The notes: generated from the sequence alone by a model not told the origin. DNA of 15,518 nucleotides from Moraxellaceae bacterium (GCA_002402125.1 NVVG01000102.1:1-15518), one strand, 5' to 3'; positions 1-10,886 are shown, counted from the stretch's first letter. Translations and numbers: made by a program.

Positions 1-1
1 C

Positions 2-1396
2 CAGCATATCGGTGCATATCATGTTGAAACCGGTCATGGCATGATCACCTTCTTGGATACACCAGGACACGCGGCATTTACTGCCATGCGAGCTCGTGGT
101 GCGAGCAGTACTGATATTGTTGTGTTAGTGGTTGCTGCCGATGACGGTATGATGCCTCAAACGGCTGAGGCTGTTGACCATGCAAGGGCAGCAGGTGTTC
201 CCATTATTGTTGCGGTTAACAAAATGGATAAAGAAGACGCTGACCCCGATAAGGTGAAGAACGATCTCTCAACCAAGGAAGTTATTCCTGAAGAGTGGGG
301 TGGTGATACACCGTTTCTTCCCGTCTCTGCACTAACCGGTGAAGGGATTGATGCGCTGTTGGATGCGATATTACTTCAGTCTGAGATGCTTGAACTTAAT
401 GCGGTAATGACCGGGCCGGCAAAAGGGGTAGTTATTGAATCCCGGGTAGATAAAGGTCGTGGTGTAGTGGCTAGTTTGCTGGTACAAGGCGGCGTATTAC
501 ATGCGGGCGATATTGTATTGGCTGGCGAGCACTTTGGTCGAGTACGAGCCATGACCGATGAGAATGGTGTGGCTCTTCCTCAAGCTGGGGCCTCTATACC
601 GGTAGAAATATTAGGTTTGCCTGGTGCCCCTGAAGCGGGAGAAGATTTTTTGGTAGTGCCAAACGAGCGTAAGGCTCGAGAAGTTGCGGAGTTCCGTCAG
701 GCGAGAACGCGTGCCTCGCGACTAGCGCGTCAACAGGCCGCTAAGTTAGAAAGTGTCTTTGAAAATATGGGGGTAGGCGAAGCTTCGGCGGTGAACATCC
801 TATTAAAGACCGATGTTCGAGGTTCCTTGGAGGCGTTGTCTGCTTCGTTGCACGAGTTGGCCACCGATGAAGTAAAAGTTGTTATCGTGTCTTCCGGCGT
901 TGGTGGTATTAACGAGTCCGATGTTAATTTGGCGTTAACCTCCGGGGCGGCAATTATTGGCTTTAATGTTCGAGCCGACGGTGCTGCGCGTAAGCTTTGC
1001 CAAGAAGAGAATATTGAGCTGCGTTATTACAGCGTCATTTATGACATTATCGATGATATCAAGAAGGCGATGTCTGGTTTACTTGCACCAGAAATGCGCG
1101 AAGAAATCTTGGGTGTTGCCGATGTACGGGATGTGTTCCGTTCGTCTAAGTTTGGCGCGGTTGCTGGTTGTCGTGTGGTTGAAGGTACGATTTACCGCAA
1201 TAAGCCTATTCGGGTGCTTCGCGACGACATTGTTATCTATGAAGGCGAGTTAGAATCGTTGCGTCGATTTAAAGATGACGTACCAGAAGTTGCTAACGGC
1301 GTAGAATGTGGTATCGCGGTGAAGAGCTATAACGATGTTAAACCTGGCGATAAGATCGAGGTGTTTAGTGTCACCGAGATTGCTCGTTCACTTTAA
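2..1396 (+). CDS. infB: Translation initiation factor IF-2, C-terminal part (5' end outside window)
   Basis: IF-2 is the GTPase that places initiator tRNA on the 30S subunit and promotes subunit joining. The reading frame is open from base 2, with no start codon before the window edge, so this is a fragment of 464 residues. The visible part begins just after the G2 region. It contains the G3 motif DTPGH (fragment residues 19-23), the G4 motif NKMD (73-76) and the G5 SAL (109-111). The C-terminal beta-barrel and initiator-tRNA-binding domains follow, ending [13 protein letters not shown], much like the E. coli terminus. The missing N-terminal half should hold the P-loop and the variable N domains. 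The stop TAA is 19 bases before the rbfA start, which fits the nusA-infB-rbfA-truB operon. An internal ATG at 41 lies inside the GTPase domain and is not a start. Confidence 0.97.
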   Translation, partial: QHIGAYHVETGHGMITFLDTPGHAAFTAMRARGASSTDIVVLVVAADDGMMPQTAEAVDHARAAGVPIIVAVNKMDKEDADPDKVKNDLSTKEVIPEEWGGDTPFLPVSALTGEGIDALLDAILLQSEMLELNAVMTGPAKGVVIESRVDKGRGVVASLLVQGGVLHAGDIVLAGEHFGRVRAMTDENGVALPQAGASIPVEILGLPGAPEAGEDFLVVPNERKAREVAEFRQARTRASRLARQQAAKLESVFENMGVGEASAVNILLKTDVRGSLEALSASLHELATDEVKVVIVSSGVGGINESDVNLALTSGAAIIGFNVRADGAARKLCQEENIELRYYSVIYDIIDDIKKAMSGLLAPEMREEILGVADVRDVFRSSKFGAVAGCRVVEGTIYRNKPIRVLRDDIVIYEGELESLRRFKDDVPEVANGVECGIAVKSYNDVKPGDKIEVFSVTEIARSL

Positions 1397-1415
1397 CGTT
1401 AGAGGATAGAAAGCA

Positions 1416-1847
1416 TTGCGCCATAGTCCAAGAGGGTATAGCCGTACCGATCGTATTGCAGATCAGATGCAACGCGATCTGGCCGTGCTTGTGCAGCGGG
1501 AATTAAAAGACCCACGTTTAGGTATGACGACAATATCTGGTATTAAAGTTAGCCGAGATTTGGCTTTTGCCGATGTCTATGTCACATTTATGGGCATAGA
1601 AGAAGATGAAGAAGGTATTAAGCAGGGCTTGAGTGTGCTGACCAATGCAGCGGGTTTTCTTCGTTCTTCTTTGGCAAAGGGAATCAAGCTGCGCGTTATG
1701 CCTAGCTTGCGTTTCCATTATGACCAAACAGTGGTCGAAGGGCCAAGAATGAGTGCGCTAATTAATCGTGCTCGCTCAGAAGATATTGCGCGTTCAGGTG
1801 AGAGCGAACCTCCTGCCGATTTGGATGCTGGCGAGGTCGACGAGTAA
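1416..1847 (+). CDS. rbfA: 30S ribosome-binding factor RbfA
   Basis: RbfA assists late maturation of the 30S subunit, binding near 16S rRNA helix 1, and is important for growth in the cold. The 143-residue product has the characteristic family block QRELKDPRLGM (residues about 27-37), then SRDLAFADVYVTF, and the conserved LRFHYDQT segment around residue 100. The C-terminal tail after about residue 120 is acidic and variable, as in homologues. The start is TTG at 1416, preceded by AGAGGA at 1401-1406. No in-frame ATG precedes the conserved N-terminus, and the next Met (QMQRDL) would remove conserved residues. The gene lies between infB and truB, in the conserved operon order. Confidence 0.95.
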   Translation: MRHSPRGYSRTDRIADQMQRDLAVLVQRELKDPRLGMTTISGIKVSRDLAFADVYVTFMGIEEDEEGIKQGLSVLTNAAGFLRSSLAKGIKLRVMPSLRFHYDQTVVEGPRMSALINRARSEDIARSGESEPPADLDAGEVDE

Positions 1848-1848
1848 A

Positions 1849-2775
1849 TTGGGGCGCAGAGGCAGTAAGAAAGGCCGCAATGTTAATGGCATTCTGGTGT
1901 TATACAAGCCGCTGGATGTGACGTCAAATGCAGCGTTGCAGAGAGTGAAACGAATGTTTGGTGCGGCGAAGGTTGGCCACACGGGAAGTCTGGATCCTTT
2001 GGCAACGGGTTTATTGCCGTTATGCTTTGGTGAAGCAACTAAATTCTCTCAGGTTTTGCTGGATGCTAATAAAAAATATCTAGTGACAGGTAAGCTGGGT
2101 GTGCAAACCGCCAGTGGCGATACCGACAGTGAAATCGTTAAACGCTGCTCTATTGAGGGTATTACCGCACAAACCGTTAGGGATGTTATCCCTCAGTTTT
2201 TGGGTGAGATAGAACAAGTACCTTCGATGTATTCTGCGTTAAAGCATGAAGGTCAGCCTTTGTACAAATTAGCGCGGCAAGGCATTGAAGTTGAAAGAAA
2301 AGCACGAAAGATTACAATTTTTGCGTTAGAATTGCTGTCTTTCGATGGCGATGAGTTTTCACTATACGTGCATTCTAGCAAAGGTACCTATATCCGGAAT
2401 CTTGTAGAAGATATGGGATTAGCGATGAATACCTGTGCGCATGTTGTTAAATTGCATCGAACCGATGCCGGACCTTATACGTCCGAGATGATGATTACTT
2501 TTGAGCAGTTAGATGCTGCGTTAGAAAAGGGTGGTCACCAAGAAGTCGATAAATTGTTATTGCCGATGGATACATCTGTCGCTGATTGGCCCGAAGTGGT
2601 GCTGACTGACGATGCGGCATATTATGTGAAAACAGGCCAGGCGGTACAGGTTCCGCAGTCTCCGGTAGAGGGGATGGTCAGGCTGTTATTAGAGGACGGC
2701 ACATTTTTAGGCGTTGGGGAAATACTGGACGATGGAAAGGTTGCCCCCCGGCGCTTATTGAAGACCTCGTATTGA
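1849..2775 (+). CDS. truB: tRNA pseudouridine(55) synthase TruB
   Basis: TruB isomerises U55 in the T-loop of tRNAs. With the start chosen here the product has 308 residues, close to the 314 of E. coli. The N-terminal KGRNVNGILVLYKP matches the family start. The catalytic motif GHTGSLDPLATG carries the nucleophilic aspartate at residue 49. The block PSMYSALKHEGQPLY follows, and the end forms the C-terminal PUA-like domain (about 245-308, ending VAPRRLL). I chose TTG at 1849, one base after the rbfA stop, with GAGGT at 1833-1837 upstream. An in-frame ATG at 1825 would overlap rbfA and add eight residues, but it lacks a good ribosome binding site. The frame is open even further upstream inside rbfA, but that stretch does not resemble TruB. 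Confidence 0.95.
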   Translation: MGRRGSKKGRNVNGILVLYKPLDVTSNAALQRVKRMFGAAKVGHTGSLDPLATGLLPLCFGEATKFSQVLLDANKKYLVTGKLGVQTASGDTDSEIVKRCSIEGITAQTVRDVIPQFLGEIEQVPSMYSALKHEGQPLYKLARQGIEVERKARKITIFALELLSFDGDEFSLYVHSSKGTYIRNLVEDMGLAMNTCAHVVKLHRTDAGPYTSEMMITFEQLDAALEKGGHQEVDKLLLPMDTSVADWPEVVLTDDAAYYVKTGQAVQVPQSPVEGMVRLLLEDGTFLGVGEILDDGKVAPRRLLKTSY

Positions 2776-2796
2776 GGTGAAACTGAATGGTACTGT

Positions 2797-2837
2797 AAAT
2801 ATGCACGGTACTTATTCTGATTAATTTATGCATATTT
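2797..2837 (+). promoter_or_regulatory. rpsO leader inverted repeat next to the ribosome binding site
   Basis: AAATATGCA at 2797-2805 and TGCATATTT at 2829-2837 are perfect reverse complements separated by 23 bases. The right arm ends one base before the GGAG-type ribosome binding site of rpsO (2838-2841). In E. coli, S15 represses its own mRNA by trapping a pseudoknot that overlaps the initiation region. A comparable role here is inference. The stem is AT-rich and would be only moderately stable. Confidence 0.4.
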
Positions 2838-2849
2838 GGAGCAAGTAAC

Positions 2850-3119
2850 ATGTCACTATCTGCTGAAGTAAAAGCAAAGATTGTTGCGGACAACGCACAA
2901 TCAAAAGGGGACACTGGTTCTCCTGAAGTTCAGGTTGCACTTTTAACCGCGCAAATTAATTATTTGCAAGGTCACTTTAAAGAGCATATCCATGATCACC
3001 ACTCACGCCGTGGTTTAATCCGTATGGTAAACCAGCGTCGTAAATTACTTGATTATTTGAAGCGTAAGAAAGCTGATCGTTACACGTCTCTTATCGCTAA
3101 ACTTGGTCTCCGTCGATAG
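2850..3119 (+). CDS. rpsO: 30S ribosomal protein S15
   Basis: S15 is a primary 16S rRNA binder that organises the central domain of the 30S subunit and contributes to a bridge with 50S. The product has 89 residues, exactly the usual length. It contains [23 protein letters not shown], with conserved DTGS and EVQ at about residues 21-30, then DHHSRRGL (49-56) and [11 protein letters not shown] (65-75), and ends LGLRR. The ATG start follows GGAGCAAG. The 74-base gap after truB contains an inverted repeat that may allow translational control. A strong terminator follows at 3202-3239, which would separate most rpsO transcripts from pnp. Confidence 0.98.
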   Translation: MSLSAEVKAKIVADNAQSKGDTGSPEVQVALLTAQINYLQGHFKEHIHDHHSRRGLIRMVNQRRKLLDYLKRKKADRYTSLIAKLGLRR

Positions 3120-3201
3120 GATATCCAGTTGAATCAAGCCCAACAATTTATCAGTGTTGTCAGGCGCATAATGCGCAAGCTGCTGCTGGTTGATTGAAAA
3201 G

Positions 3202-3239
3202 ACGCGACATCCACTATGTGGGTGTCGCGTTTTTGTTTT
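3202..3239 (+). terminator. Rho-independent terminator between rpsO and pnp
   Basis: Bases 3202-3214 pair with 3218-3230 as a 13-bp stem with one G-U pair and a three-base loop. A T-rich run (3230-3239) follows and a short A run precedes it. Its position matches the partial rpsO terminator known in E. coli, where some transcripts read on into pnp. Confidence 0.92.
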
Positions 3240-3289
3240 AAGAAGTAGCAATGTTTTAAGACGTAACAATTTTTTAAGACGTAATTAAG
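3236..3289 (+). repeat. 18-bp tandem repeat, three units, in the pnp leader
   Basis: Three consecutive 18-base units begin at 3236, 3254 and 3272. Each begins TTTTAAGA; the second and third continue CGTAA, while the first reads AGTAG. Units 1 and 2 differ at four positions, and units 2 and 3 share their first 13 bases. A degraded fourth copy may follow at 3290. The first unit overlaps the T tract of the rpsO terminator. Confidence 0.85.
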
Positions 3290-3314
3290 TTTAAAGAGTA
3301 CACGTAAGATAAAA

Positions 3315-3341
3315 TGCTGGGCTGAAATAGTTTACCCAGTA
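3315..3341 (+). promoter_or_regulatory. Stem-loop in the pnp leader
   Basis: TGCTGGG (3315-3321) can pair with CCCAGTA (3335-3341), a seven-base stem with one G-U pair and a 13-base loop, 29 bases before the pnp start codon. In E. coli a leader hairpin cleaved by RNase III lets PNPase repress its own translation. This smaller stem could be a counterpart, but that is inference. The pnp ribosome binding site GGAAGG lies at 3360-3365. Confidence 0.3.
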
Positions 3342-3370
3342 AAGCCGATGGATAATGATGGAAGGTAATT

Positions 3371-5485
3371 ATGTTTAATGTCGTAAGAAAAGAATTTCAA
3401 TTTGGAGAACAAACGTTTGTACTGGAAACTGGTAAGGTTGCTCGTCAAGCATCCGGTGCAGTCATGGTTTCTTGTGGCGAAACTTCCGTATTGGTTACCG
3501 TTGTTGGTAAAAAAGAGCCAAAACCCGGCCAAAACTTTTTTCCATTAACCGTTAATTATCAAGAAAAAATATATGCAGCAGGCCGTATTCCTGGCGGTTA
3601 CTTGAAGAGAGAAGGGCGTCCTTCTGAGAAAGAAACTTTAACGTGTCGTTTGATAGATCGCCCTATTCGCCCTTTGTTTCCCAATGGTTTCATGAATGAA
3701 GTGCAAGTAATGGCAACTGTTATGTCAGTCGACAAGGCATATGATCCAGATATTGCAGCGCTAATCGGTACTTCTGCGGCATTGGCCATTTCTGGTGTTC
3801 CATTTAATGGCCCTATTGGTGCGGCGCGTGTTGGTTATATCGACGAGATGTTTGTGCTTAACCCAAGTTTTGAAGATCTAGAAGGTTCTGACTTAGACTT
3901 GGTTGTTGCTGGTACGGAAGGCGCGGTTCTTATGGTTGAATCTGAGGCCAAAGAATTGTCTGAAGATACCATGTTAGGTGCGGTACTCTTTGGCCACCAA
4001 GAAATGCAGGTAGTTATTACTGCAATTAAAGAGTTTGCTGCAGAAGCTGCTAAGCCGGTTTGGGTATTACCACAAGCTGAAGAAAATGCCGCGCTTAAGT
4101 CTCAGCTTAAAACTAGCTTTGAAGGCAAGATAGCAGAAGCGTACCAGATCACTGACAAGCTTGAGCGTTATACGCGAGTAGGTGAAATTAAATCAGAAGC
4201 GGTTGATACTGTTGCAGGTTCTGAAGACGGTCAGCCTTCTGCTGAAGAAGTTAAGGGTTTGATGAGCAGTATTGAAAAGAACGTAGTACGAGAAACAGTT
4301 CTTTCTGGTAGCCCGCGTATCGATGGCCGAGCTTTAGATACTGTTCGTCCTATAGAGATCGAAATTGGTATTCTGCCTAAAGTACACGGTTCTGCATTAT
4401 TTACCCGTGGAGAAACTCAAGCAATCGTTACCGCAACGTTGGGTAGCCAGCGTGATGCGCAGATGTTTGATGCGCTACGAGGTAAGCAGATAGATAACTT
4501 TATGCTTCACTATAATTTCCCTCCTTACTGTGTTGGTGAAACCGGTTTTGCCTTGGGGCCAAAGCGTCGAGAAATTGGCCACGGCCGTTTAGCGCGTCGT
4601 GGTATTCAAGCAGTGCTTCCTTCTGCTGAAGATTTCCCATACGTTACTCGTATCGTTTCAGAGATCACTGAATCAAACGGGTCGTCTTCTATGGCGAGTG
4701 TTTGTGGCGCGAGTTTGGCAATGATGGATGCGGGCGCACCGTTAAAGGCTGCGGTTGCTGGTATTGCAATGGGCCTTGTAAAAGAAGGTGATCGTTACGC
4801 TATATTGTCTGACATCCTAGGCGATGAAGATCACCTGGGCGACATGGACTTTAAAGTGGCGGGAACCGCAGCAGGTATTACTGCACTTCAGATGGATATT
4901 AAAATTGAAGGCATCACTGAAGAGATCATGGAAAAAGCCTTGGTCCAGGCCCGTGCTGGTCGATTGACGATCTTAGGGGAGATGAACAAAGTGCTTAGTT
5001 CTCACCGTCAGGATATTTCTGATGACGCTCCTGTTTACCTTACTATTAAGATTAACCCCGACAAGATCCGTGACGTTATCGGTAAGGGCGGGGCTATGAT
5101 TCGTCAAATCTGTGATGAAACTGGCGCTTCTATTGATATCGAAGACGATGGTACGGTGAAAGTATACGGTGAGAATCGTGCCGCTGCCGATGCGGGTGTC
5201 GTGAAAGTTCAAGAAGTTACTGCAGAAGCCGAAGTTGATAAGGTTTATACCGGTAAGGTTGCGCGTATCGTTGATTTCGGTGCTTTCGTAACAATCTTGC
5301 CTGGAACCGATGGTTTGTTGCATATTTCTCAAATCGCGCAAGAGCGAGTAGAGAAAGTGACGGATTATTTATCTGAAGGACAAGAGATCCAGGTAAAAGT
5401 ACTGGATGTGGATAATCGCGGCCGAATTAAGCTAAGCATGAAGGCGTTGGCTGAAAACACGGAAGAAGTTAGCAGCGAAGAGTAG
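3371..5485 (+). CDS. pnp: Polyribonucleotide nucleotidyltransferase (PNPase)
   Basis: PNPase degrades RNA 3' to 5' by phosphorolysis and is a core component of the RNA degradosome. The product has 704 residues, against 711 in E. coli. Two RNase PH-like domains (about 1-215 and 310-540) flank a helical linker. The catalytic block [14 protein letters not shown] holds the conserved aspartates at residues 487 and 493. The KH domain carries IGKGG in the segment at about 555-620, and an S1 domain (about 622-695) begins [12 protein letters not shown]. The ATG follows GGAAGG with five bases of spacing. The leader holds a tandem repeat and a stem-loop, consistent with autoregulation as in E. coli. A strong terminator follows. 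The terminal tail is acidic and shorter than in E. coli. Confidence 0.98.
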   Translation: MFNVVRKEFQFGEQTFVLETGKVARQASGAVMVSCGETSVLVTVVGKKEPKPGQNFFPLTVNYQEKIYAAGRIPGGYLKREGRPSEKETLTCRLIDRPIRPLFPNGFMNEVQVMATVMSVDKAYDPDIAALIGTSAALAISGVPFNGPIGAARVGYIDEMFVLNPSFEDLEGSDLDLVVAGTEGAVLMVESEAKELSEDTMLGAVLFGHQEMQVVITAIKEFAAEAAKPVWVLPQAEENAALKSQLKTSFEGKIAEAYQITDKLERYTRVGEIKSEAVDTVAGSEDGQPSAEEVKGLMSSIEKNVVRETVLSGSPRIDGRALDTVRPIEIEIGILPKVHGSALFTRGETQAIVTATLGSQRDAQMFDALRGKQIDNFMLHYNFPPYCVGETGFALGPKRREIGHGRLARRGIQAVLPSAEDFPYVTRIVSEITESNGSSSMASVCGASLAMMDAGAPLKAAVAGIAMGLVKEGDRYAILSDILGDEDHLGDMDFKVAGTAAGITALQMDIKIEGITEEIMEKALVQARAGRLTILGEMNKVLSSHRQDISDDAPVYLTIKINPDKIRDVIGKGGAMIRQICDETGASIDIEDDGTVKVYGENRAAADAGVVKVQEVTAEAEVDKVYTGKVARIVDFGAFVTILPGTDGLLHISQIAQERVEKVTDYLSEGQEIQVKVLDVDNRGRIKLSMKALAENTEEVSSEE

Positions 5486-5513
5486 GTTGCCAGCCTTAAT
5501 ATTTTAGGGTTTT

Positions 5514-5548
5514 GCACAAAAAAGCCGGCTTTGCCGGCTTTTTTGTGC
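5514..5548. terminator. Symmetrical Rho-independent terminator after pnp
   Basis: Bases 5514-5529 and 5533-5548 form a perfect 16-bp stem with a TTT loop. The GC-rich core GCCGGC is flanked by six A on the left and six T on the right, so the structure could work on either strand. It closes the infB-pnp cluster. Confidence 0.93.
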
Positions 5549-5556
5549 GCATAATA

Positions 5557-5581
5557 AACAAGTAAGAAGACTTTACTTGTT
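5557..5581. repeat. AT-rich inverted repeat downstream of the pnp terminator
   Basis: AACAAGTAA at 5557-5565 is perfectly complementary to TTACTTGTT at 5573-5581, with a seven-base loop. It lies 8 bases after the pnp terminator and before a T-rich stretch. It may be a backup terminator or part of the upstream region of the START-domain gene. Confidence 0.5.
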
Positions 5582-5630
5582 ATATTTTAATAGCTTATCT
5601 ATGCTGTCGCAGGAAGTTGAAATTAGGGTA

Positions 5631-5659
5631 TTGGAAGCTTGAAATAAAGATAGTAGAAT
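5631..5659 (+). promoter_or_regulatory. Sigma-70-like promoter for the START-domain gene
   Basis: TTGGAA (5631-5636, four of six matches to TTGACA) and TAGAAT (5654-5659, five of six matches to TATAAT) are separated by 17 bases. The -10 ends 45 bases before the start codon. With terminators on both sides of the gene, an own promoter is expected. Confidence 0.5.
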
Positions 5660-5691
5660 AAAGAATAACCAATCAAATAATTATAACAATT

Positions 5692-5697
5692 GGAGGT
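5692..5697 (+). promoter_or_regulatory. Strong ribosome binding site fixing the START-gene start
   Basis: GGAGGT lies seven bases before ATG 5705. It decides between this ATG and the upstream in-frame TTG at 5690. Confidence 0.85.
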
Positions 5698-5704
5698 AAG
5701 GTGC

Positions 5705-6439
5705 ATGGGAATCTTTCGATCTTGGGGTCTTCGGTACGTAATTGCGGTATTTTTCATGGCTGTGAGTTCTAGTGCTTTTGCTTCAGAGTGGAAACTAGAG
5801 CTAGATGAAAATCACATTAAACATTATACCAAGCAGTCTGCCGCGAGCCCAGTTAAATCATTTAGGACCGTTACCGTGGTTAAGGCTAGTTTGTCTGAAC
5901 TAGTAGCGCTACTAAACGATAGCTCTCAATTTCCGAAATGGATGCATAAAACCGCTGAGGTAGAGAAAATTCGCGATATCAGTGAGACAGAGTCGCTGGT
6001 CTATCAGGTAACCGATGCACCTTGGCCAGAAAAAGATCAGGATAACGTACTTTATTCCAAGTGGACCCAAGATTCAAAAACCTTGATCGTAACTAAGAAA
6101 ATCCTATCCGAACCTCAACACATTAATGAGTTTAAAAGTCGCCAGCGTCAACAATTTTTTAACGCTGAATGGCAGTTAAAGCCATTAGCGGACGGTCAGG
6201 TAGAAGTATCCTATACCGCAGAAATGCACCCTGGCAGTAAAGAAGTCAGTAGTTGGATGGTAAGTTTGTTGGCTTATGAGATGCCAATTAAGACAATGCA
6301 GAATCTACGTAACGTTTCCTTGAGCAGTTATACGCAAATGCAGTTTGCTTTTGTAACAGAGCCAACGGCAGCTGTAGTGGCTGTCAGTGCTGCGATTGAT
6401 GCAGAAAGCCCAGCTGTGGTGACGCCACCTAAGAAATAA
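5705..6439 (+). CDS. Secreted START-domain lipid-binding-like protein
   Basis: The 244-residue product begins with a typical signal peptide: a basic start, a hydrophobic stretch (about residues 8-22) and a cleavage site after AFA, near residue 27. The mature part resembles bacterial START-domain proteins, with SFRTVTVVKA, then WMHKTAEVEKI and the APWPEKDQDNV block typical of the family. START folds form a hydrophobic pocket for lipids, and the ligand of this bacterial group is not established. The C-terminal ~25 residues are rich in Ala, Val and Pro and look disordered. I chose ATG 5705 because GGAGGT at 5692-5697 lies seven bases upstream. The in-frame TTG at 5690 would overlap that site. 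The gene stands alone between two terminators and converges on holA. Confidence 0.85.
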   Translation: MGIFRSWGLRYVIAVFFMAVSSSAFASEWKLELDENHIKHYTKQSAASPVKSFRTVTVVKASLSELVALLNDSSQFPKWMHKTAEVEKIRDISETESLVYQVTDAPWPEKDQDNVLYSKWTQDSKTLIVTKKILSEPQHINEFKSRQRQQFFNAEWQLKPLADGQVEVSYTAEMHPGSKEVSSWMVSLLAYEMPIKTMQNLRNVSLSSYTQMQFAFVTEPTAAVVAVSAAIDAESPAVVTPPKK

Positions 6440-6454
6440 GAGCTTTTAGTCGGT

Positions 6455-6482
6455 AGGGGGAGCTTAGGGCTCCCTTTTTTTT
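6455..6482 (+). terminator. Rho-independent terminator after the START-domain gene
   Basis: GGGAGC (6458-6463) pairs with GCTCCC (6469-6474) around a five-base loop, followed by eight T (6475-6482). Two further G-U pairs and an A-U pair can extend the stem outwards. On the other strand there is no T run at the right place, so it should not serve holA. Confidence 0.9.
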
Positions 6483-6539
6483 GCCCAACACTTTGTCTAT
6501 GGCCTAAATTGTGGCCTTTATGATTTACTTTTTGATGGG

Positions 6540-7595
6540 TTATTGTTCATAGCTTATGGGCAGCGGGTTGTTTTTTAATGTGCCAGACAGCATCAGTATT
6601 ATATTTTTAAAACCAATCCATGGGTCTGCTTTAATTAATCCTTTCACCGAATGATCGATCTGGCTGGCTTCCACTAGCGTGGAGCGGAAAAGCTTATAGT
6701 TGTGTCTATTTAGCGCTTTTTGAAAAATAGGTTTTCGGTTGTCCCATACTCTAAAATCTTTGAATGCCTTACTGGCAGCTTGGCCATTAGCAATCGCAGA
6801 AGATATGCCTTCTAGTGCCCGAAGATCTTTAGATAAAGCCCAGAGAATAGCAATGGGTTCTATACCTGAATTTTGCAAAAAGGCGAGAATACGCAGGGCT
6901 TGAGTTTCATTGCCTTGAATCGCTTGGTCGGCTAATTCAAATTGGGTGTAACGTGAATGGTTTGCGACGGCCGCTCGTATGGTGTTGATATTGACGGGGC
7001 CTGGCTCTATTAGAAGTGCTAGCTTGTCCACTTCTTGTGCCGCAGCTAACAGATTGCCTTCTACCCGTTCTGCCAGCAGTTGCGTTGCATCGGGGTCAGG
7101 GTGCAGGCCTTTACTTACCATGCGGGCGTGAATCCATTGCGGTAGCTGATGGTTTTCAATAGGCCATATTTGAATTAAGGCGCTCTTGGTCTCGAGGGCT
7201 TGAAACCATTTTGTGCTGAGGGTTTTTCTGTCGAGTTTTCCCAGTGAGAGAATGATGAGGTTGTCTTCACTAGGGTGCTCTAGGTAGGTGGCGAGGGCTT
7301 TTTTTCCAGCCTCATCCAATTTAGGTTTGCTTAGCCTGATTTCAAATATTTTACGGTCACCAAATAAAGACATGCTATTGGTGGACTCAAGCAGTTGGTT
7401 CCAGTCAAACCCAGCTTCTACGTTACATAACTCTCGTTCGCTAAAACCTGCCGCACGCGCGCCGATGCGCAATTCATCACATGCCTCCTGCATCAGCAGG
7501 GTGTCTTCGCCGCTCACTATATAAAGAGGCAGCAGGCTGTTGGTTTGCGAGGCCTTTTTAAGGTGTTGAGAAATTTGATTGGCGCGTAGTTTCAT
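6540..7595 (-). CDS. holA: DNA polymerase III subunit delta
   Basis: HolA is the clamp-loader subunit that binds and opens the beta sliding clamp. The product has 351 residues, close to 343 in E. coli. Recognisable features are the N-terminal LLPLYIVSGEDTLLMQEACD (about residues 20-39), MSLFGDRKIFEIRL near 75-88, LHPDPDATQLLAERVEGNLLAA in the middle, and the C-terminal collar domain with AILWALSKDLRAL. It is the last gene of leuS-lptE-holA, a conserved order in gammaproteobacteria. The start ATG at 7595 has no Shine-Dalgarno sequence. It lies in the last of five 14-bp tandem units that repeat ATGAAAC, so initiation may depend on coupling or leaderless-type recognition. The MKL start matches the position of homologous starts. 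Confidence 0.95.
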   Translation of the reverse strand: MKLRANQISQHLKKASQTNSLLPLYIVSGEDTLLMQEACDELRIGARAAGFSERELCNVEAGFDWNQLLESTNSMSLFGDRKIFEIRLSKPKLDEAGKKALATYLEHPSEDNLIILSLGKLDRKTLSTKWFQALETKSALIQIWPIENHQLPQWIHARMVSKGLHPDPDATQLLAERVEGNLLAAAQEVDKLALLIEPGPVNINTIRAAVANHSRYTQFELADQAIQGNETQALRILAFLQNSGIEPIAILWALSKDLRALEGISSAIANGQAASKAFKDFRVWDNRKPIFQKALNRHNYKLFRSTLVEASQIDHSVKGLIKADPWIGFKNIILMLSGTLKNNPLPISYEQ

Positions 7596-7658
7596 AACAT
7601 AAGTTTCATGGCATAGGTTTCATGACGATGGTTTTATAGTAATGGTTTTATTGTATTT
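7589..7658 (-). repeat. 14-bp tandem repeat array spanning the lptE stop and holA start
   Basis: Five head-to-tail 14-base units lie at 7589-7602, 7603-7616, 7617-7630, 7631-7644 and 7645-7658. On the coding (-) strand each ends ATGAAAC or its variant ATAAAAC, preceded by a variable seven-base half. The unit nearest holA contains its start codon. The most degenerate unit contains the lptE stop codon. The array fills the whole 52-base space between the two genes. Confidence 0.85.
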
Positions 7659-8171
7659 GTTCCAACTGGCGGATTACCTGGTTGGCTATCGCTGCATCCA
7701 TCTCTCGTTCAAGTAAGGCTTGTTCCTCATCTTTGGCCGAAGTGTCAGACTCGTTATAGCGATAAGGTTGCCTTGCGTTAATTGGGGTTGGGGGCAGTAG
7801 GACTTTGCCGCTCTTTTTCGTCACGCTGATAGTGAGGGATTTGGTTAGCTCGTACTGGGCTATTTTTCCCCGGTTGTCGTAGGCGATGGGGCGTTTGTTG
7901 ATTTCTAGATTAGTGATGATTAGGGTTATGTCTGATGAGTCAGTTAGGCTGACACCGGCACTGCGTAACCATTGTTTTAGGGTGAGTACGATAGGCGCTC
8001 TGGGGGTGTTGGATTCAATTGATAGTTCTGGCAGGGATGCATTCAGTTTGCTGCTTCCGCGCAAATGAAATCCACAGCTGACTAATGTACATAGCAGCAA
8101 TGTTATGCACGCCAGAGATAAAAAACGCTGGGCTTTTTTTCTCTGGGTGATATGCCGGGTTAAAATTAGCA

Positions 8172-8172
<1 letters not shown>
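7648..8172 (-). CDS. lptE: LPS-assembly lipoprotein LptE
   Basis: LptE (formerly RlpB) is an outer-membrane lipoprotein that plugs the LptD barrel during lipopolysaccharide insertion. The 174-residue product has a basic N-terminus, a hydrophobic segment (about residues 17-31) and a lipobox LVSC with the acylated cysteine at residue 33. The family signature CGFHLRG follows directly. The mature part contains RPIAYDNRGKIAQYEL and the late ARQPYRYNE segment expected of the family. The start ATG shares one base with the leuS stop codon (TAATG), implying translational coupling. The neighbours leuS and holA are the standard ones. The stop codon lies inside a tandem repeat array that runs to the holA start. 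Confidence 0.95.
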
Positions 8173-10793
<2,621 letters not shown>

Positions 10794-10886
10794 TCAAAAG
10801 AGTAGGATACCTCAGCAGGCCGCTTAAGGTAAGGGATTAATGGGCTGAATTGGTGGTTTTATGGGAGGTGAGGCTATATTAGGGGG

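Noticed and set aside
957..1253. 98-codon + strand frame inside infB
   Set aside because: It lies in an alternative frame of the conserved IF-2 C-terminal domains and has no homologous look.
1768..1848. N-terminal extension of truB starting inside rbfA
   Set aside because: The frame is open, but the added residues do not match TruB N-termini, and TTG 1849 directly follows the rbfA stop with a usable SD.
2764..2778. ACCTC/GAGGT hairpin at the truB stop as a terminator
   Set aside because: The stem is only five pairs and no T run follows. rpsO probably is still co-transcribed.
4973..5341. 122-codon open frame on the - strand
   Set aside because: It is antisense to the KH/S1 region of pnp, whose protein sequence is strongly conserved. 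The translation has no domain features.
6499..6525. GGCC...GGCC repeat as a holA terminator
   Set aside because: Only four base pairs around an eight-base loop, without a T tract on the - strand.
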